64,000 nucleotides of DNA from NCBI RefSeq assembly GCF_001434705.1, contig NZ_AZDJ01000026.1:183364-247363 (forward strand). Reading direction: 5' to 3'. The translations under genes were made by a program, and so were the position numbers. The DNA is from Lacticaseibacillus nasuensis JCM 17158 (GTDB lineage Bacteria > Bacillota > Bacilli > Lactobacillales > Lactobacillaceae). Shown here in pieces: positions 53,327-62,540 of this stretch (the first letter of the stretch is position 1; every line of letters begins with the position of its first letter). Below the pieces are notes generated by a model. That model saw only the letters and a program-made list of their open reading frames with translations, ran no database searches and was not told the DNA's origin.

Positions 53327-53557
53327 ATGATGAGCAACAAATTGAGATATTACCGCCGCGAACAAGACATCTCACAGGTGGAACTTGCGAAGCGGGTAGG
53401 CGTTACGCGCTTGACCATTTCCAACATTGAAACCGGCAAGACGAAGGATCCCGCAACCTCAATCACCTTGAAGATTGCGGCGACACTTGGGCTAAGCGTT
53501 GACCAAGTTTTTGGTACCGAAAAAGTAAACCGAGATATACAGGAGGCCGCACGATGA
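53327..53557 (+). CDS. Cro-like Xre regulator
   Basis: 76 aa, single HTH (ISQVELAKRVGVTRLTISNI, about 14-34). First gene of the rightward early transcript, GGGAGG before the ATG. Expected to repress the repressor gene. Confidence 0.88.
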   Translation: MMSNKLRYYRREQDISQVELAKRVGVTRLTISNIETGKTKDPATSITLKIAATLGLSVDQVFGTEKVNRDIQEAAR

Positions 53558-53757
53558 ACGAGATAACCATGGCCGAAAAGTGGCGTCTGATGAATCTGGC
53601 AGCCCAAAAGGGTATTGATTCTGGTGACTTAAAGGTCAGCAAGGTGCAAGTACAAGGCATCCAGGATACCAACGGCAATCCTGTTGCCATCATTCAGACC
53701 ACGATTTTGGCCGAAACAAAGGGCACCCAGCAGGATGCCCAGCGAGATTACATGTAG
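53554..53757 (+). CDS. Hypothetical early phage protein
   Basis: 67 aa, overlapping the Cro-like gene by four bases (ATGA). No family recognised. Contains a predicted beta-rich core (KVSKVQVQGIQDTNGNPVAI). Its last ten bases overlap the 3' end of the opposite-strand gene at 53748. Confidence 0.6.
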   Translation: MNEITMAEKWRLMNLAAQKGIDSGDLKVSKVQVQGIQDTNGNPVAIIQTTILAETKGTQQDAQRDYM

Positions 53758-53972
53758 ACGCCTGTGACTAACCAGTCAGAATTGAAGACCGCACCTCCGC
53801 CTGACTCGACGAAGACCGTGAAGCTTTGACCACGATATTTGGAGCGGTTGTGCATGAACTCGGCAGGGCTCATGGAAATGCTGTCAGCCCCGTTACTTAC
53901 ACTAACGGAGATTGCATCTGGAACTTCCCGTTCCGCGCCGGTGCGGCTATTAAGGAATTCCATATCTGCCAT
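53748..53972 (-). CDS. Hypothetical phage protein on the opposite strand
   Basis: 74 aa, from ATG at 53972 with a perfect GGAGGTG site. Runs against the rightward early transcript. The sequence (SMSPAEFMHNRSKYRGQSFT, then a Gly-rich turn) is not recognised. The ribosome site is inside a hairpin (53978-53993). The strong site supports a real gene. Confidence 0.6.
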   Translation of the reverse strand: MADMEFLNSRTGAEREVPDAISVSVSNGADSISMSPAEFMHNRSKYRGQSFTVFVESGGGAVFNSDWLVTGVYM

Positions 53973-53977
53973 TTAAT

Positions 53978-53993
53978 CACCTCCTTTGAGGTG
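53978..53993 (-). promoter_or_regulatory. Hairpin masking a ribosome binding site
   Basis: On the minus strand CACCTC, AAAG loop, GAGGTG: the six-base stem includes the GGAGGTG Shine-Dalgarno sequence of the gene at 53972. Confidence 0.55.
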
Positions 53994-54031
53994 AATTATC
54001 TCACATGTCAAATAACGAAAGAAGGAGAAAC

Positions 54032-54736
54032 ATGAACGAACTAATCAAGGTCACGGTCAACGAAAAGCACCAGCAGGTTGTCTCGGCAAGAGAGCTTTAC
54101 AAGGGTCTCGAGATCAAGAAACGCTTTAGTGGCTGGGTCGAGCAGAACTTCGGAGGCTTTGAGGAAGGCGTTGACTTTACGACTGTACCTCAAGGTACGG
54201 TCGTTATCAGTGGTAACGGAACGGAGCGTCGATATGACGACTACGCGCTGACCATCGACATGGCCAAGAACCTGGCGCTGATGAGCCGAACCCAGCAGGG
54301 CGCCCAGTACCGCGCTTACCTGATTGAGATCGAACGCAAGTGGAACGACCCGCAGGAAGTAATTAAGCGCGGCTACGAGTACCTCAAGGATGAGAACGTC
54401 CATCTCAAGATTGAGAACCGCTCGCTGACAGCACAGACGCAGCTCATGGCTCCCAAGGCCGCATACTTCGACGAGCTGGTGGAGCGTAATACGCTGACGA
54501 ATTTCCGAGACACCGCCAAAATGCTGGGCAAGCACCAGAAACAATTCATCAATTGGCTGCTGGAGCGCCGCTTCATCTATCGAGATAGCCGCGGGGCAAT
54601 CAAACCTCGGGCAGCGTATGCCAACACATACTTCACCATCAAGGACAACCGTCAAGGGTACCCGCAGACGTTAATCACGCCTAACGGCCGTAGCGCATTT
54701 CAACTGCTGCTTGGCGACGAGGAGGTGAGTGCATGA
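54032..54736 (+). CDS. Antirepressor, AntA/AntB + KilAC domains
   Basis: 234 aa. N-terminal AntA/AntB domain (SARELYKGLEIKKRFSGWVE, NLALMSRTQQG). C-terminal KilAC DNA-binding domain (TDTAKMLGKHQKQFINWLL-like segment, then PLVTPNG-like TLITPNGRSAF). ATG at 54032 with AAGGAG upstream is preferred to 54005. Probably counteracts the phage repressor. Confidence 0.9.
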   Translation: MNELIKVTVNEKHQQVVSARELYKGLEIKKRFSGWVEQNFGGFEEGVDFTTVPQGTVVISGNGTERRYDDYALTIDMAKNLALMSRTQQGAQYRAYLIEIERKWNDPQEVIKRGYEYLKDENVHLKIENRSLTAQTQLMAPKAAYFDELVERNTLTNFRDTAKMLGKHQKQFINWLLERRFIYRDSRGAIKPRAAYANTYFTIKDNRQGYPQTLITPNGRSAFQLLLGDEEVSA

Positions 54737-54924
54737 GCAAGGAATCAATCATCCAGGCATATCTAGACAAGGGCCAACGAGCCTGCATGGACTACCTAAT
54801 CGACACTAATCAGGGCGACGCGCAAACCATCAACATGCAGTGCGTGGCGATGACCAAGCTGGAAATCGCTACCTGGTGCGCCGACGTAGCCGAGCGCTTC
54901 GTCGAACAACGGGCCATGGCTTAA
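54733..54924 (+). CDS. Hypothetical early phage protein
   Basis: 63 aa, ATGA overlap with the antirepressor gene, GAGGTGAG upstream. Helical, no family recognised. A stem-loop GTACCGC(6)GCGGTAC follows at 54928-54947. Confidence 0.6.
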   Translation: MSKESIIQAYLDKGQRACMDYLIDTNQGDAQTINMQCVAMTKLEIATWCADVAERFVEQRAMA

Positions 54925-54992
54925 CTGTACCGCGAGAACTGCGGTACCGCCGCGCGACTTGTACACACCCATATCGAAGGGAGGTGAATTAG

Positions 54993-55499
54993 ATGACAGA
55001 AGTAAACACAGAACAGCAATGTATCAAGAATGCCATGAGCAAGGCGATTCAACGGAGCGGCAGACAAAAGAAGGACATCGCGGCGGCAATCGGTATTACT
55101 CCGCAGAATCTGTCGAACCTTATCAACGACCCAAAGCGGGACGTTCCGCTTCCAACACTGCGCCGACTGGCCTTTGAGCTAGACGATACCGACTTCAAGT
55201 TTGAAGCAGCCGACTGGATGTTCGGCCTCGGATTCGCAAAGTCAGGCGTGAAAGTGATCCCGATTCCCATCGCGGTCAAGGAAGACGTCGACGATGAGCA
55301 GGACGACCGAGAACAGCTAGACCGCGAGGCCAAGCGAATCTTCAAGCAGGAGCCCGGCACCTGGGGAATGGCCGAAGTAAAGTTCATCCATCGCTATCGC
55401 AAGGAGCTTAACGAGGAAGTATCAGCCGAGCACCGGTTCCTAGACGCGATTGATGACGCACTCAAGAAAGTCTCGAAGGAGGTAATCGCATGGGCATGA
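54993..55499 (+). CDS. Xre-type HTH phage protein
   Basis: 168 aa. HTH near 17-50 (RQKKDIAAAIGITPQNLSNL), then an acidic linker (EDVDDEQDDREQ) and a helical tail. GGGAGGTG precedes the ATG. The role is unclear; similar proteins sit in the early regions of lactobacillus phages. Confidence 0.75.
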   Translation: MTEVNTEQQCIKNAMSKAIQRSGRQKKDIAAAIGITPQNLSNLINDPKRDVPLPTLRRLAFELDDTDFKFEAADWMFGLGFAKSGVKVIPIPIAVKEDVDDEQDDREQLDREAKRIFKQEPGTWGMAEVKFIHRYRKELNEEVSAEHRFLDAIDDALKKVSKEVIAWA

Positions 55500-55768
55500 G
55501 CCTAGACATGGATCCGGAGCTTCGGGAGATGATTGCAGAGCGGGCAGCTGAGAAAATCGCCGCTCGTGTCAAGGCCGACGCCAGAGAAATCTATGACCCC
55601 TTGGTGGATAAGAAAGCCGCCGCCGCGTTCCTCGATTGCTCGACCAAGTACATCGACGAGTTTTACATGACGCAACCGGGTTTTCCGTATCACACCAAGG
55701 GCCGCGTGCTCCAGTACCGCATCTCGGAACTTAGCAAATGGCTGGATAATCATCAGCAATACGCATAG
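55490..55768 (+). CDS. Excisionase-like winged-helix protein
   Basis: 92 aa. C-terminal MerR/excisionase-type helix-turn-helix: KKAAAAFLDCSTKYIDEFYM then a wing with VLQYRISELSKWL. GGAGG in the previous gene precedes the ATG. It could assist int in excision or act as a regulator. Confidence 0.7.
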   Translation: MGMSLDMDPELREMIAERAAEKIAARVKADAREIYDPLVDKKAAAAFLDCSTKYIDEFYMTQPGFPYHTKGRVLQYRISELSKWLDNHQQYA

Positions 55769-55779
55769 GAGGGCAACAC

Positions 55780-55989
55780 ATGATCACATTGAACCTAGTA
55801 ATCGGCCTCGTGATTGGATTTGGCGCAGGCACCTACAAGGCGCACCACGCATGGCGCGACATGCTAGACACGGACGAGGACAAAGAAAAAGCTCCAGCGG
55901 CGGCCACCGCAGGAGCTCAAGAACAGAACAATATTTTCAATGACTACAGTTTACCACGCTTAGACGTGGACGAGAAGAGGGTGGCTTAA
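55780..55989 (+). CDS. Small membrane-anchored phage protein
   Basis: 69 aa. N-terminal hydrophobic helix (LNLVIGLVIGFGAGTY) and an acidic, low-complexity tail. GGAGGGC upstream. No family recognised. Confidence 0.65.
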   Translation: MITLNLVIGLVIGFGAGTYKAHHAWRDMLDTDEDKEKAPAAATAGAQEQNNIFNDYSLPRLDVDEKRVA

Positions 55990-56346
55990 ATGCTTGAAAT
56001 GAGTGACTACCAAGCAACATACGACTATGCCATGGCTGTTGCTGATGATTACATCGACCCAGAGCGGCTTAAGAAATCACGCTTTTTCTACTACGTGCCA
56101 TTCGAGCTCGGCTACCAGTTTGACGGGGCATTCTTACCAGAAGACGCAGACGACTACCTCACCGAGCTGATTCACCGAGTCGGTTATGACCGCCTCATCG
56201 CCATGATGGCCACCAGCAGTCGCGACCGCAACCAGCTAGAAGACGAGATAGCAGACTGCTGGTTCGGCAGTCAAGACTACAAGTACTCGGCACTGGATCT
56301 ACTTGAAGCGCTGGGGTACCAAAAATTCGACAAAGAACTCATGTGA
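55990..56346 (+). CDS. Hypothetical phage protein
   Basis: 118 aa, acidic, begins immediately after the previous stop with GAGGGTGG as ribosome site. No motif recognised. Confidence 0.65.
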   Translation: MLEMSDYQATYDYAMAVADDYIDPERLKKSRFFYYVPFELGYQFDGAFLPEDADDYLTELIHRVGYDRLIAMMATSSRDRNQLEDEIADCWFGSQDYKYSALDLLEALGYQKFDKELM

Positions 56347-56364
56347 ATCTAGGAGGAGAAAAGC

Positions 56365-57117
56365 ATGGCAAATCAAGTTATCGAGTACAAAGCAAACAAT
56401 GAGGAAGTGAAGCTGTCGCCGACCATCGTCAGGCAGTTTCTGGTAAGCGGCAATGCGGAGGTCACCGACCAAGAAGTCGTGATGTTCATGCAGTTGGCCA
56501 AGTACCAGCACCTTAACCCCTTCCTCAACGAAGCCTATCTGGTCAAGTTCCAAGGCCGACCGGCGCAAATCATCACCAGCAAAGAGGCGTTCATGAAGCG
56601 GGCCAACGCGAACCCGCACTACAAGGGCATGGACGCCGGCATCATCGTGGCGCGTGGCGACGAGATGGTGCAGCTCAACGGCACCGTGAAGATGCCTAGC
56701 GACAAGCTAATCGGGGGCTGGGCGACTGTCAAGCGGGACGACCGCGAAGACACCCATGTTGAGCTGAGCATGGAGGAGTTTTCCAAAGGCCAAGCGACTT
56801 GGAAAAACATGCCGGCGACCATGATCCGCAAGAGTGCGATTGTCAACGCCTTGCGTGAGGCGTTCCCGCAAGAACTCGGCGCGTTATACACCGAGGACGA
56901 CAAGCAACCGAGCGATGGCCGTGAACCAGCCCGCAACGCGAGTGAGGACGTGCCAGACCTCAAGGAGCTGGTGGACAAGCAAGATGCAGAGCCAGAAGAA
57001 TCAACGGAGCCTGAGGTGAAGACAGATGCTAAAGGAAATGACAGCGAGCCAGCAGAACACAGCGAAGAGCAAAGCCTCCTCGACAGCTTCGACGCCACTC
57101 AAGCTAACGCCGGCTAA
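56365..57117 (+). CDS. bet: Phage single-strand annealing protein Bet (RecT-like)
   Basis: 250 aa. Bet/RecT core at about 10-185 (FMQLAKYQHLNPFLNEAYLV, ITSKEAFMKRANANP, MIRKSAIVNALREAFP). An acidic tail of about 65 residues follows. Anneals single strands in phage recombination. AGGAGGAG precedes the ATG. The tail coding region overlaps the exonuclease gene by 92 bases in another frame. Confidence 0.92.
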   Translation: MANQVIEYKANNEEVKLSPTIVRQFLVSGNAEVTDQEVVMFMQLAKYQHLNPFLNEAYLVKFQGRPAQIITSKEAFMKRANANPHYKGMDAGIIVARGDEMVQLNGTVKMPSDKLIGGWATVKRDDREDTHVELSMEEFSKGQATWKNMPATMIRKSAIVNALREAFPQELGALYTEDDKQPSDGREPARNASEDVPDLKELVDKQDAEPEESTEPEVKTDAKGNDSEPAEHSEEQSLLDSFDATQANAG

Positions 57118-57898
57118 CTACTACTCGGCTGAAGCAGATTGGAAGTACCAGTCCGCGACGCAGTTCAAGGGTTGGCTACAATGCGAAGCCGCCGAGCTTG
57201 CCCAGCTTAAGGGCGAGTGGGAGCCACAGCGCGACCCTACCGCCTTGCTGGTGGGAAACTACCTGCACAGCCATTTTGAGTCACCAGCGGCGCATGAGGC
57301 GTTTCTCGCAGAGCACCCGGAGATTATGGCAAGCACCGGCAAGACTAAAGGCCAGCTCAAGAAACCGTATCAAGTCGCCGACGCGATGATTGACACGCTC
57401 GAGGGTGATCCCGAAGTGATGGCATTGTACCAAGGTCAAAAGGAACTCATCGTCACCGGGCAAATCGGTGGTGTTGATTGGATGGGCAAGCTCGATTGTT
57501 TCGCTGACAATCACAAGTACTTTGCGGACTTGAAGACGACACAAGACATTTACAAGCGTATGTGGGTTGACGACAACCGGAGCTGGGGAAGTTTCATCGA
57601 GGCGTACCGCTATCCGCTGCAGATGGCCGTCTATCAAGAGCTGGTACGCCAGAACTATGGCACCCGTTCCGCACCGCTGATTGTGGCGGTGAGCAAGCAA
57701 GACCCACCAGACCATGAAATCGTCAGCATACCGCAGGACTTGCTCGACTATTGGCTGAACAAGGTGATCGAGCTTCAGCCCCGTATCGAGGCCGTCAAGA
57801 ACGGCGAGGTGGAACCGAAGCGGTGTGAGCGATGCGAGTACTGTCGGGCCACCAAGCGTGTCTCCAAGATTGTCAGTCTCTATGACTTGGTGAGCTAG
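57026..57898 (+). CDS. RecE-like PD-(D/E)XK exonuclease
   Basis: 290 aa. Motifs of the DUF3799/YqaJ-like nuclease family: LVGNYLHSHFE (His), GKLDCF (Asp), ADLKTT (D-x-K), and a C-terminal cluster RCERCEYCR that may hold a metal. Makes the 3' overhangs used by Bet. ATG at 57026 with GAGGTG seven bases upstream. An alternative ATG at 57041 is possible. Confidence 0.87.
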   Translation: MLKEMTASQQNTAKSKASSTASTPLKLTPANYYSAEADWKYQSATQFKGWLQCEAAELAQLKGEWEPQRDPTALLVGNYLHSHFESPAAHEAFLAEHPEIMASTGKTKGQLKKPYQVADAMIDTLEGDPEVMALYQGQKELIVTGQIGGVDWMGKLDCFADNHKYFADLKTTQDIYKRMWVDDNRSWGSFIEAYRYPLQMAVYQELVRQNYGTRSAPLIVAVSKQDPPDHEIVSIPQDLLDYWLNKVIELQPRIEAVKNGEVEPKRCERCEYCRATKRVSKIVSLYDLVS

Positions 57899-57909
57899 GA
57901 GGCGATTAG

Positions 57910-58862
<953 letters not shown>

Positions 58863-58866
<4 letters not shown>

Positions 58867-59660
58867 ACGACTTACAAGAATTTGAGTTTGAGGGGCAAGA
58901 CGTGCGCACCGTCGCTGACGGCGACCAAGTCTGGTTCGCGGCGCGGGACGTGACAGACGCACTTGGGTTGACCAACACCACGGTCGCCATTAGCTCATTG
59001 GATCCAGACGAAGTGACTAAGTTTAACTTAGGCAGTCGTTCTGGAGACACCAACTTCATCAGCGAGCCTGGGCTTTATCGGCTGATTGGTGCGAGTCGCA
59101 AACCGGCGGCTAAGCGGTTCAATCGTTGGGTGACGCACGATGTCCTGCCGTCTATCCGCAAGCATGGCGCATACATGACCGGCGAGACCATCGAGAACTT
59201 GCTCGCCAACCCGGAGAACGGGGCGAAGCTTCTGCTGACGCTTAGCCAAGAGCGAAAAGCACACCAGAAAGAGCGAGAAGCCCGTCAGATGGCTGAGCGG
59301 CAGGTTGAGGTGATGGCACCAAAGGCGTTGTTTGCCGACGCGGTTGCTACCAGTGACTCAACCATTCTGGTGCGAGAGCTGGCCAAGGTGCTCAAACAAA
59401 ACGGCATCGACATGGGCGAAAAGCGGCTATTCGCATGGTTGCGCGACAACGGCTATCTGATCCGCCACCGGGGAGCTGATTACAATTCGCCGACTCAGCG
59501 GGCCATGGAGCTGGGGCTTTTCCGCATCAAGGAAACTGCTGTCAATCACTCAAACGGCATTGTGACCGTGACCAAAACGCCAAAGGTGACCGGCAGGGGC
59601 CAACAGTATTTCGTCGAAAAGCTACTGCCGCAAACGAACTTGGCAGTTACTAGGGGGTGA
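58863..59660 (+). CDS. Second antirepressor, BRO-N + KilAC
   Basis: 265 aa. N-terminal BRO domain (VRTVADGDQVWFAARDVTDA, SEPGLYRLIGASRKPAAKRF, HDVLPSIRKHGAYM). C-terminal KilAC domain (IDMGEKRLFAWLRDNGYLI). Overlaps the initiator gene by four bases. Different N-terminal domain from the antirepressor at 54032, with related C-terminal half. Confidence 0.9.
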
Positions 59661-59664
59661 AGTG

Positions 59665-59949
59665 ATGCGAGTAGCAAGTGAGCCGCAGGAAATGCGGTGG
59701 TCAAAGATTTTGGCATTCATGGCGTGGAAGCACGCCTCGTGGCAGTCGCCGTCAATTCGCGAGATAGGACGGTTCATGGGGTGGCGCTCACCGGCTACAC
59801 CGCACAGTTGCCTCGCGAAGATGGCCGACGATGGCCTGATTGAATGGCGGGCACGCCAGCCGCAGACTTTGCGCATCACTGCTAAAGGCCGCGACTATCT
59901 GGACGACCACCGGGAACTAGTGCGGGGGCTGTTCAATGCCAATGACTAA
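59665..59949 (+). CDS. LexA-like winged-helix protein without protease domain
   Basis: 94 aa. Matches the LexA DNA-binding fold: SPSIREIGRFMGWRSPATPH, then LAKMADDGLIEWRARQPQTL. No S24 domain follows. GGGGGTGAAGTG precedes the ATG. May compete for SOS-like boxes or act on phage operators (inference). Confidence 0.65.
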   Translation: MRVASEPQEMRWSKILAFMAWKHASWQSPSIREIGRFMGWRSPATPHSCLAKMADDGLIEWRARQPQTLRITAKGRDYLDDHRELVRGLFNAND

Positions 59950-60358
59950 GATTCTGATACCAGCGGAGCCAGTGTCGCAAGGCCGGCCTAAGTTCGCGCG
60001 CATCGGCGCACACGTCACGGCTTACGACCCGCCCGCCAGCAAGCAGTACAAGGCGCTGGTCGCCCAGTACGCTCGCCACCAGTGGCAGGCTTTGCCGCTA
60101 GACGGCGCCGTGAAGCTCCGGGTAGTGTTTTACCGGCCGCTACAAAAGAGCCTCACACAGGCCCAGAGGCGGCGCAGAATGGCAGGCTGGGAACGTCCGA
60201 TAGTCAAGCCTGACCTAGACAATTATTTCAAGGCTGTTACAGACGCGCTCAAGGGAATCTGCTGGAAAGACGACAACCAGATCGTTGAGGTATCCATGGC
60301 TAAGCGGTATGACGACGGCAGCGGGCCGCGAGTCGAAGTAGAAGTGGAGGAAATCTAA
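59936..60358 (+). CDS. rusA: RusA-type Holliday junction resolvase
   Basis: 140 aa. Catalytic acidic residues visible in KPDLDN (91-96) and WKDDNQ (110-115). Resolves recombination intermediates. Overlaps the preceding gene by 14 bases. Confidence 0.92.
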   Translation: MPMTKILIPAEPVSQGRPKFARIGAHVTAYDPPASKQYKALVAQYARHQWQALPLDGAVKLRVVFYRPLQKSLTQAQRRRRMAGWERPIVKPDLDNYFKAVTDALKGICWKDDNQIVEVSMAKRYDDGSGPRVEVEVEEI

Positions 60359-60459
60359 TGGACAAGTTGGAACTGATTGAGGAATGGGGCCGCGAGCGTG
60401 GCCTTGATAAAGCTGACAGCACACACCAGCTTACTAAGCTGATTTCGGTAAGGCGGTAG
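60358..60459 (+). pseudogene. MazG-like phage gene, N-terminal fragment
   Basis: 33 codons starting at the ATG that overlaps the rusA stop (TAATG). LELIEEWGRERGLDKADSTH and QLTKLI match the beginning of phage MazG-like pyrophosphohydrolases. After QLTKLIS the frame runs into a stop, and the next gene piece belongs to another family. May still be translated as a short peptide. Confidence 0.55.
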
Positions 60460-60596
60460 ACTTGTTCATGGTTGGCAACATCATTAAGTACGTTGTCCGC
60501 TATCCGAAAAAGAACGGCATTGAGGACTTGCTAAAGACCCGCACGTATCTCAACCGGCTGATTGAGCGAACCGAGGCGAATGATAGTGACGATTAA
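60438..60596 (+). pseudogene. DUF3310-like phage gene, C-terminal fragment
   Basis: Frame from 60438 encodes ADFGKAVDLFMVGNIIKYVV followed by RYPKKNGIEDLLKTRTYLNR, the end of a DUF3310 protein. Its N-terminal part is gone, replaced by the MazG-like fragment, with 22 bases of frame overlap. A TTG at 60462 after AAGGCGG could start a 44-aa product. Confidence 0.55.
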
Positions 60597-61113
60597 AGGC
60601 GTTACCGGTCACCGTAGCAACACTGCACCAGTGTGGATGCAGAAATGGTTTTGGCCTTTGGAAGATGAATACGGAACAGTGAACAACGTTCCGGAAGATG
60701 ACCCACGATTGAAGCTGTTGCGGCTCACCATGACGAACCCGAATTATTCCGATGAGCGACTGGAGGCAACGGCAATCGCCGCCAGCGCAAACGGGAAACT
60801 TAACATTGGCAACCGCAATGGCGCAATCGAGAACCACACGCCAACGGCAATCGACGAATTGATTTGGAAACTCCACGTCGAGGGTCGGGCGAATACGTAT
60901 ATCGCCACAGTTTCTGGTTGTGACCTGCAAGCGTTGCGGAAGAAATTAAAGCGGCTCAAATCGACACACCACGATCAAACCGATTACGTGAAGCGCCAGT
61001 TGACGAATATGGTAGCTAACGGCGACAGCGTAGCAAAGATGATGCTGGCGGTCGGGTATAAATACCGATGGGTGGCAGAACGTGCGTTGAAACGATATGG
61101 ATTGGAGGACTGA
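60580..61113 (+). CDS. Hypothetical phage protein with HTH-like C-terminus
   Basis: 177 aa. The N-terminal part is unassigned (APVWMQKWFWPLEDEYGTVN). The C-terminal 60 residues carry two short helix-turn-helix-like segments (IATVSGCDLQALRKKLKRL, AKMMLAVGYKYRWVAERALK). ATG at 60580 with GAGG close upstream; TTG at 60562 is an alternative. No family recognised. Confidence 0.6.
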   Translation: MIVTIKGVTGHRSNTAPVWMQKWFWPLEDEYGTVNNVPEDDPRLKLLRLTMTNPNYSDERLEATAIAASANGKLNIGNRNGAIENHTPTAIDELIWKLHVEGRANTYIATVSGCDLQALRKKLKRLKSTHHDQTDYVKRQLTNMVANGDSVAKMMLAVGYKYRWVAERALKRYGLED

Positions 61114-61115
61114 AA

Positions 61116-61658
61116 ATGTTATACGCGATTAAGAACGACGAAGGAGAGTGGCAGACGGGCGAAGCGCTATGGAGTTCGATTGGTGACGCAGAGGTGTACG
61201 GAACGCGTGAAGACGCGGAACAGGATGCACGCAATTTCGGCGGCCACGTAGTCGAGCTAGTCGAGGCCCCGGCGAAGGTCGTGGTGAGCAAAGAGGAAGC
61301 GAAGATGCTTGAGCAAGCAAAGAAGAACGGATACCCAGCAGAGGTTATTGACGCTTACAACGACATGCGACCAGATGAAGACCGCCTCATGCGCGCCTAC
61401 GTCAACGGGTGGACGGTCGAGAAGCCGAAGCGGTACGTGCTGCCAATGCCTGGCACTGACTATCACAACAATCAGATGCACGGAAACGCTCAATATTACG
61501 CAGTCAAAGGAACTGGAAACTGGCGGCCTGACGCAATTGCTTTAAGCACTGACGATGCCGTCAAACATGGATACACCGTCACCCAGTCGGACATCGACGC
61601 GGCGCCTGACTGGGTTAAGGCGATCACACCTGTGGAGGTGACTGACAATGACGACTAA
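61116..61658 (+). CDS. Hypothetical phage protein
   Basis: 180 aa, ATG at 61116 with GGAGG. Contains YVLPMPGTDYHNNQMHG followed by a region repeated in style in phage DUF1642-like proteins, but I cannot assign it. Two bases after the preceding stop, so cotranscribed. Confidence 0.65.
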   Translation: MLYAIKNDEGEWQTGEALWSSIGDAEVYGTREDAEQDARNFGGHVVELVEAPAKVVVSKEEAKMLEQAKKNGYPAEVIDAYNDMRPDEDRLMRAYVNGWTVEKPKRYVLPMPGTDYHNNQMHGNAQYYAVKGTGNWRPDAIALSTDDAVKHGYTVTQSDIDAAPDWVKAITPVEVTDNDD

Positions 61659-61824
61659 AGCTGACATAGACGCTGCGCAAAAGGCCATCGATGCCGCTAA
61701 CAATGCAATCAACAAACTTGATCTGTGTGGCCTGTATGATTGCGCGTGGCAAGCAAACAACAACTATAAACGTATCATCGATTACAACAAGGAACAGTTG
61801 GAGGTGACTGACGATGAGCAATGA
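61648..61824 (+). CDS. Small hypothetical phage protein, 58 aa
   Basis: ATG at 61648 with GGAGGTGACTGACA upstream, the same leader as the next gene has (GGAGGTGACTGACG). Ala/Asn-rich helical protein (DAAQKAIDAANNAINKLD). Overlaps both neighbours by about ten bases. No family recognised. Confidence 0.6.
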   Translation: MTTKADIDAAQKAIDAANNAINKLDLCGLYDCAWQANNNYKRIIDYNKEQLEVTDDEQ

Positions 61825-62164
61825 GACGAAGCGGGACGTGTTCGAAGTAGCGATGAACCACGCGACGAAAAGCGGTTGGGTTGATTATAGCGAAATGATG
61901 AGTAGATATGATGCCGCCTTGCCAGATGATCTGCCGGTGATTCCGAAAGCGGTGAGTGAATACATCAAAAATCTGTGGAAATACCATCGCGATCTTGTTG
62001 ATGTGTTTGGCCTGGTACGTGACCTAGGCATCACCCGAACAGAACCCAATGGCGTTCTACTTTGGGTAGCTCACAACACTGACGCATTCGCCCGTGCATG
62101 GGTGCTAGATGCCTGGTGTGTTGAAGAAACAGGCGAAATCGTGAAATTGGAGGCGGAGAAATGA
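61814..62164 (+). CDS. DUF1642 family phage protein
   Basis: 116 aa. VIPKAVSEYIKNLWKYHRDL and WVAHNTDAFARAWVLDAW followed by CVEETGEIVKLE match the C-terminal part of DUF1642, common in Lactobacillales phages, of unknown function. GGAGGTGA ribosome site. Confidence 0.7.
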   Translation: MSNETKRDVFEVAMNHATKSGWVDYSEMMSRYDAALPDDLPVIPKAVSEYIKNLWKYHRDLVDVFGLVRDLGITRTEPNGVLLWVAHNTDAFARAWVLDAWCVEETGEIVKLEAEK

Positions 62165-62412
62165 AGAACGAAATTTGGGCACTGCGTATCATTCAAAATT
62201 GGAATCAAGCCCAGTACGTTGTTGGAAAGCAGCCATTGTTTACAACACAAGGAGAATGGCCGGAAGAAAACAATCACAAAAAAGTTGTCAGTATCTACCA
62301 TCTGCTCGGCGAAGCTGCTGGGTACAAAATCGTATATGATGACGGATCTGACACATTTGTTAGTGATACTACCGAAGGAATCATTATTGAAGAACGGGAG
62401 GTGGGGGAATGA
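62161..62412 (+). CDS. Hypothetical phage protein
   Basis: 83 aa, ATGA overlap with the previous gene, GGAGG upstream. No family recognised; small alpha/beta protein. Confidence 0.6.
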   Translation: MKNEIWALRIIQNWNQAQYVVGKQPLFTTQGEWPEENNHKKVVSIYHLLGEAAGYKIVYDDGSDTFVSDTTEGIIIEEREVGE

Positions 62413-62540
62413 GCTTATATGTTTATCTCGGAATCAAGTTCTGGTTCGAGGTCATTTCTACAATCATTGTCCTCACTGCGTTTGCTATCTGGCTAATTGG
62501 GAAAGGTCAAAATAAAAACCGCCATTGCTGGCGGCTGTAG
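62409..62540 (+). CDS. Small phage membrane protein, 43 aa
   Basis: ATG at 62409 overlaps the previous stop; GGAGGTGGGGG upstream. One membrane helix (VISTIIVLTAFAIWLIG) and a basic tail. The 3' codons also form a hairpin AACCGCCA/TGGCGG that may be a terminator. Confidence 0.55.
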   Translation: MSLYVYLGIKFWFEVISTIIVLTAFAIWLIGKGQNKNRHCWRL

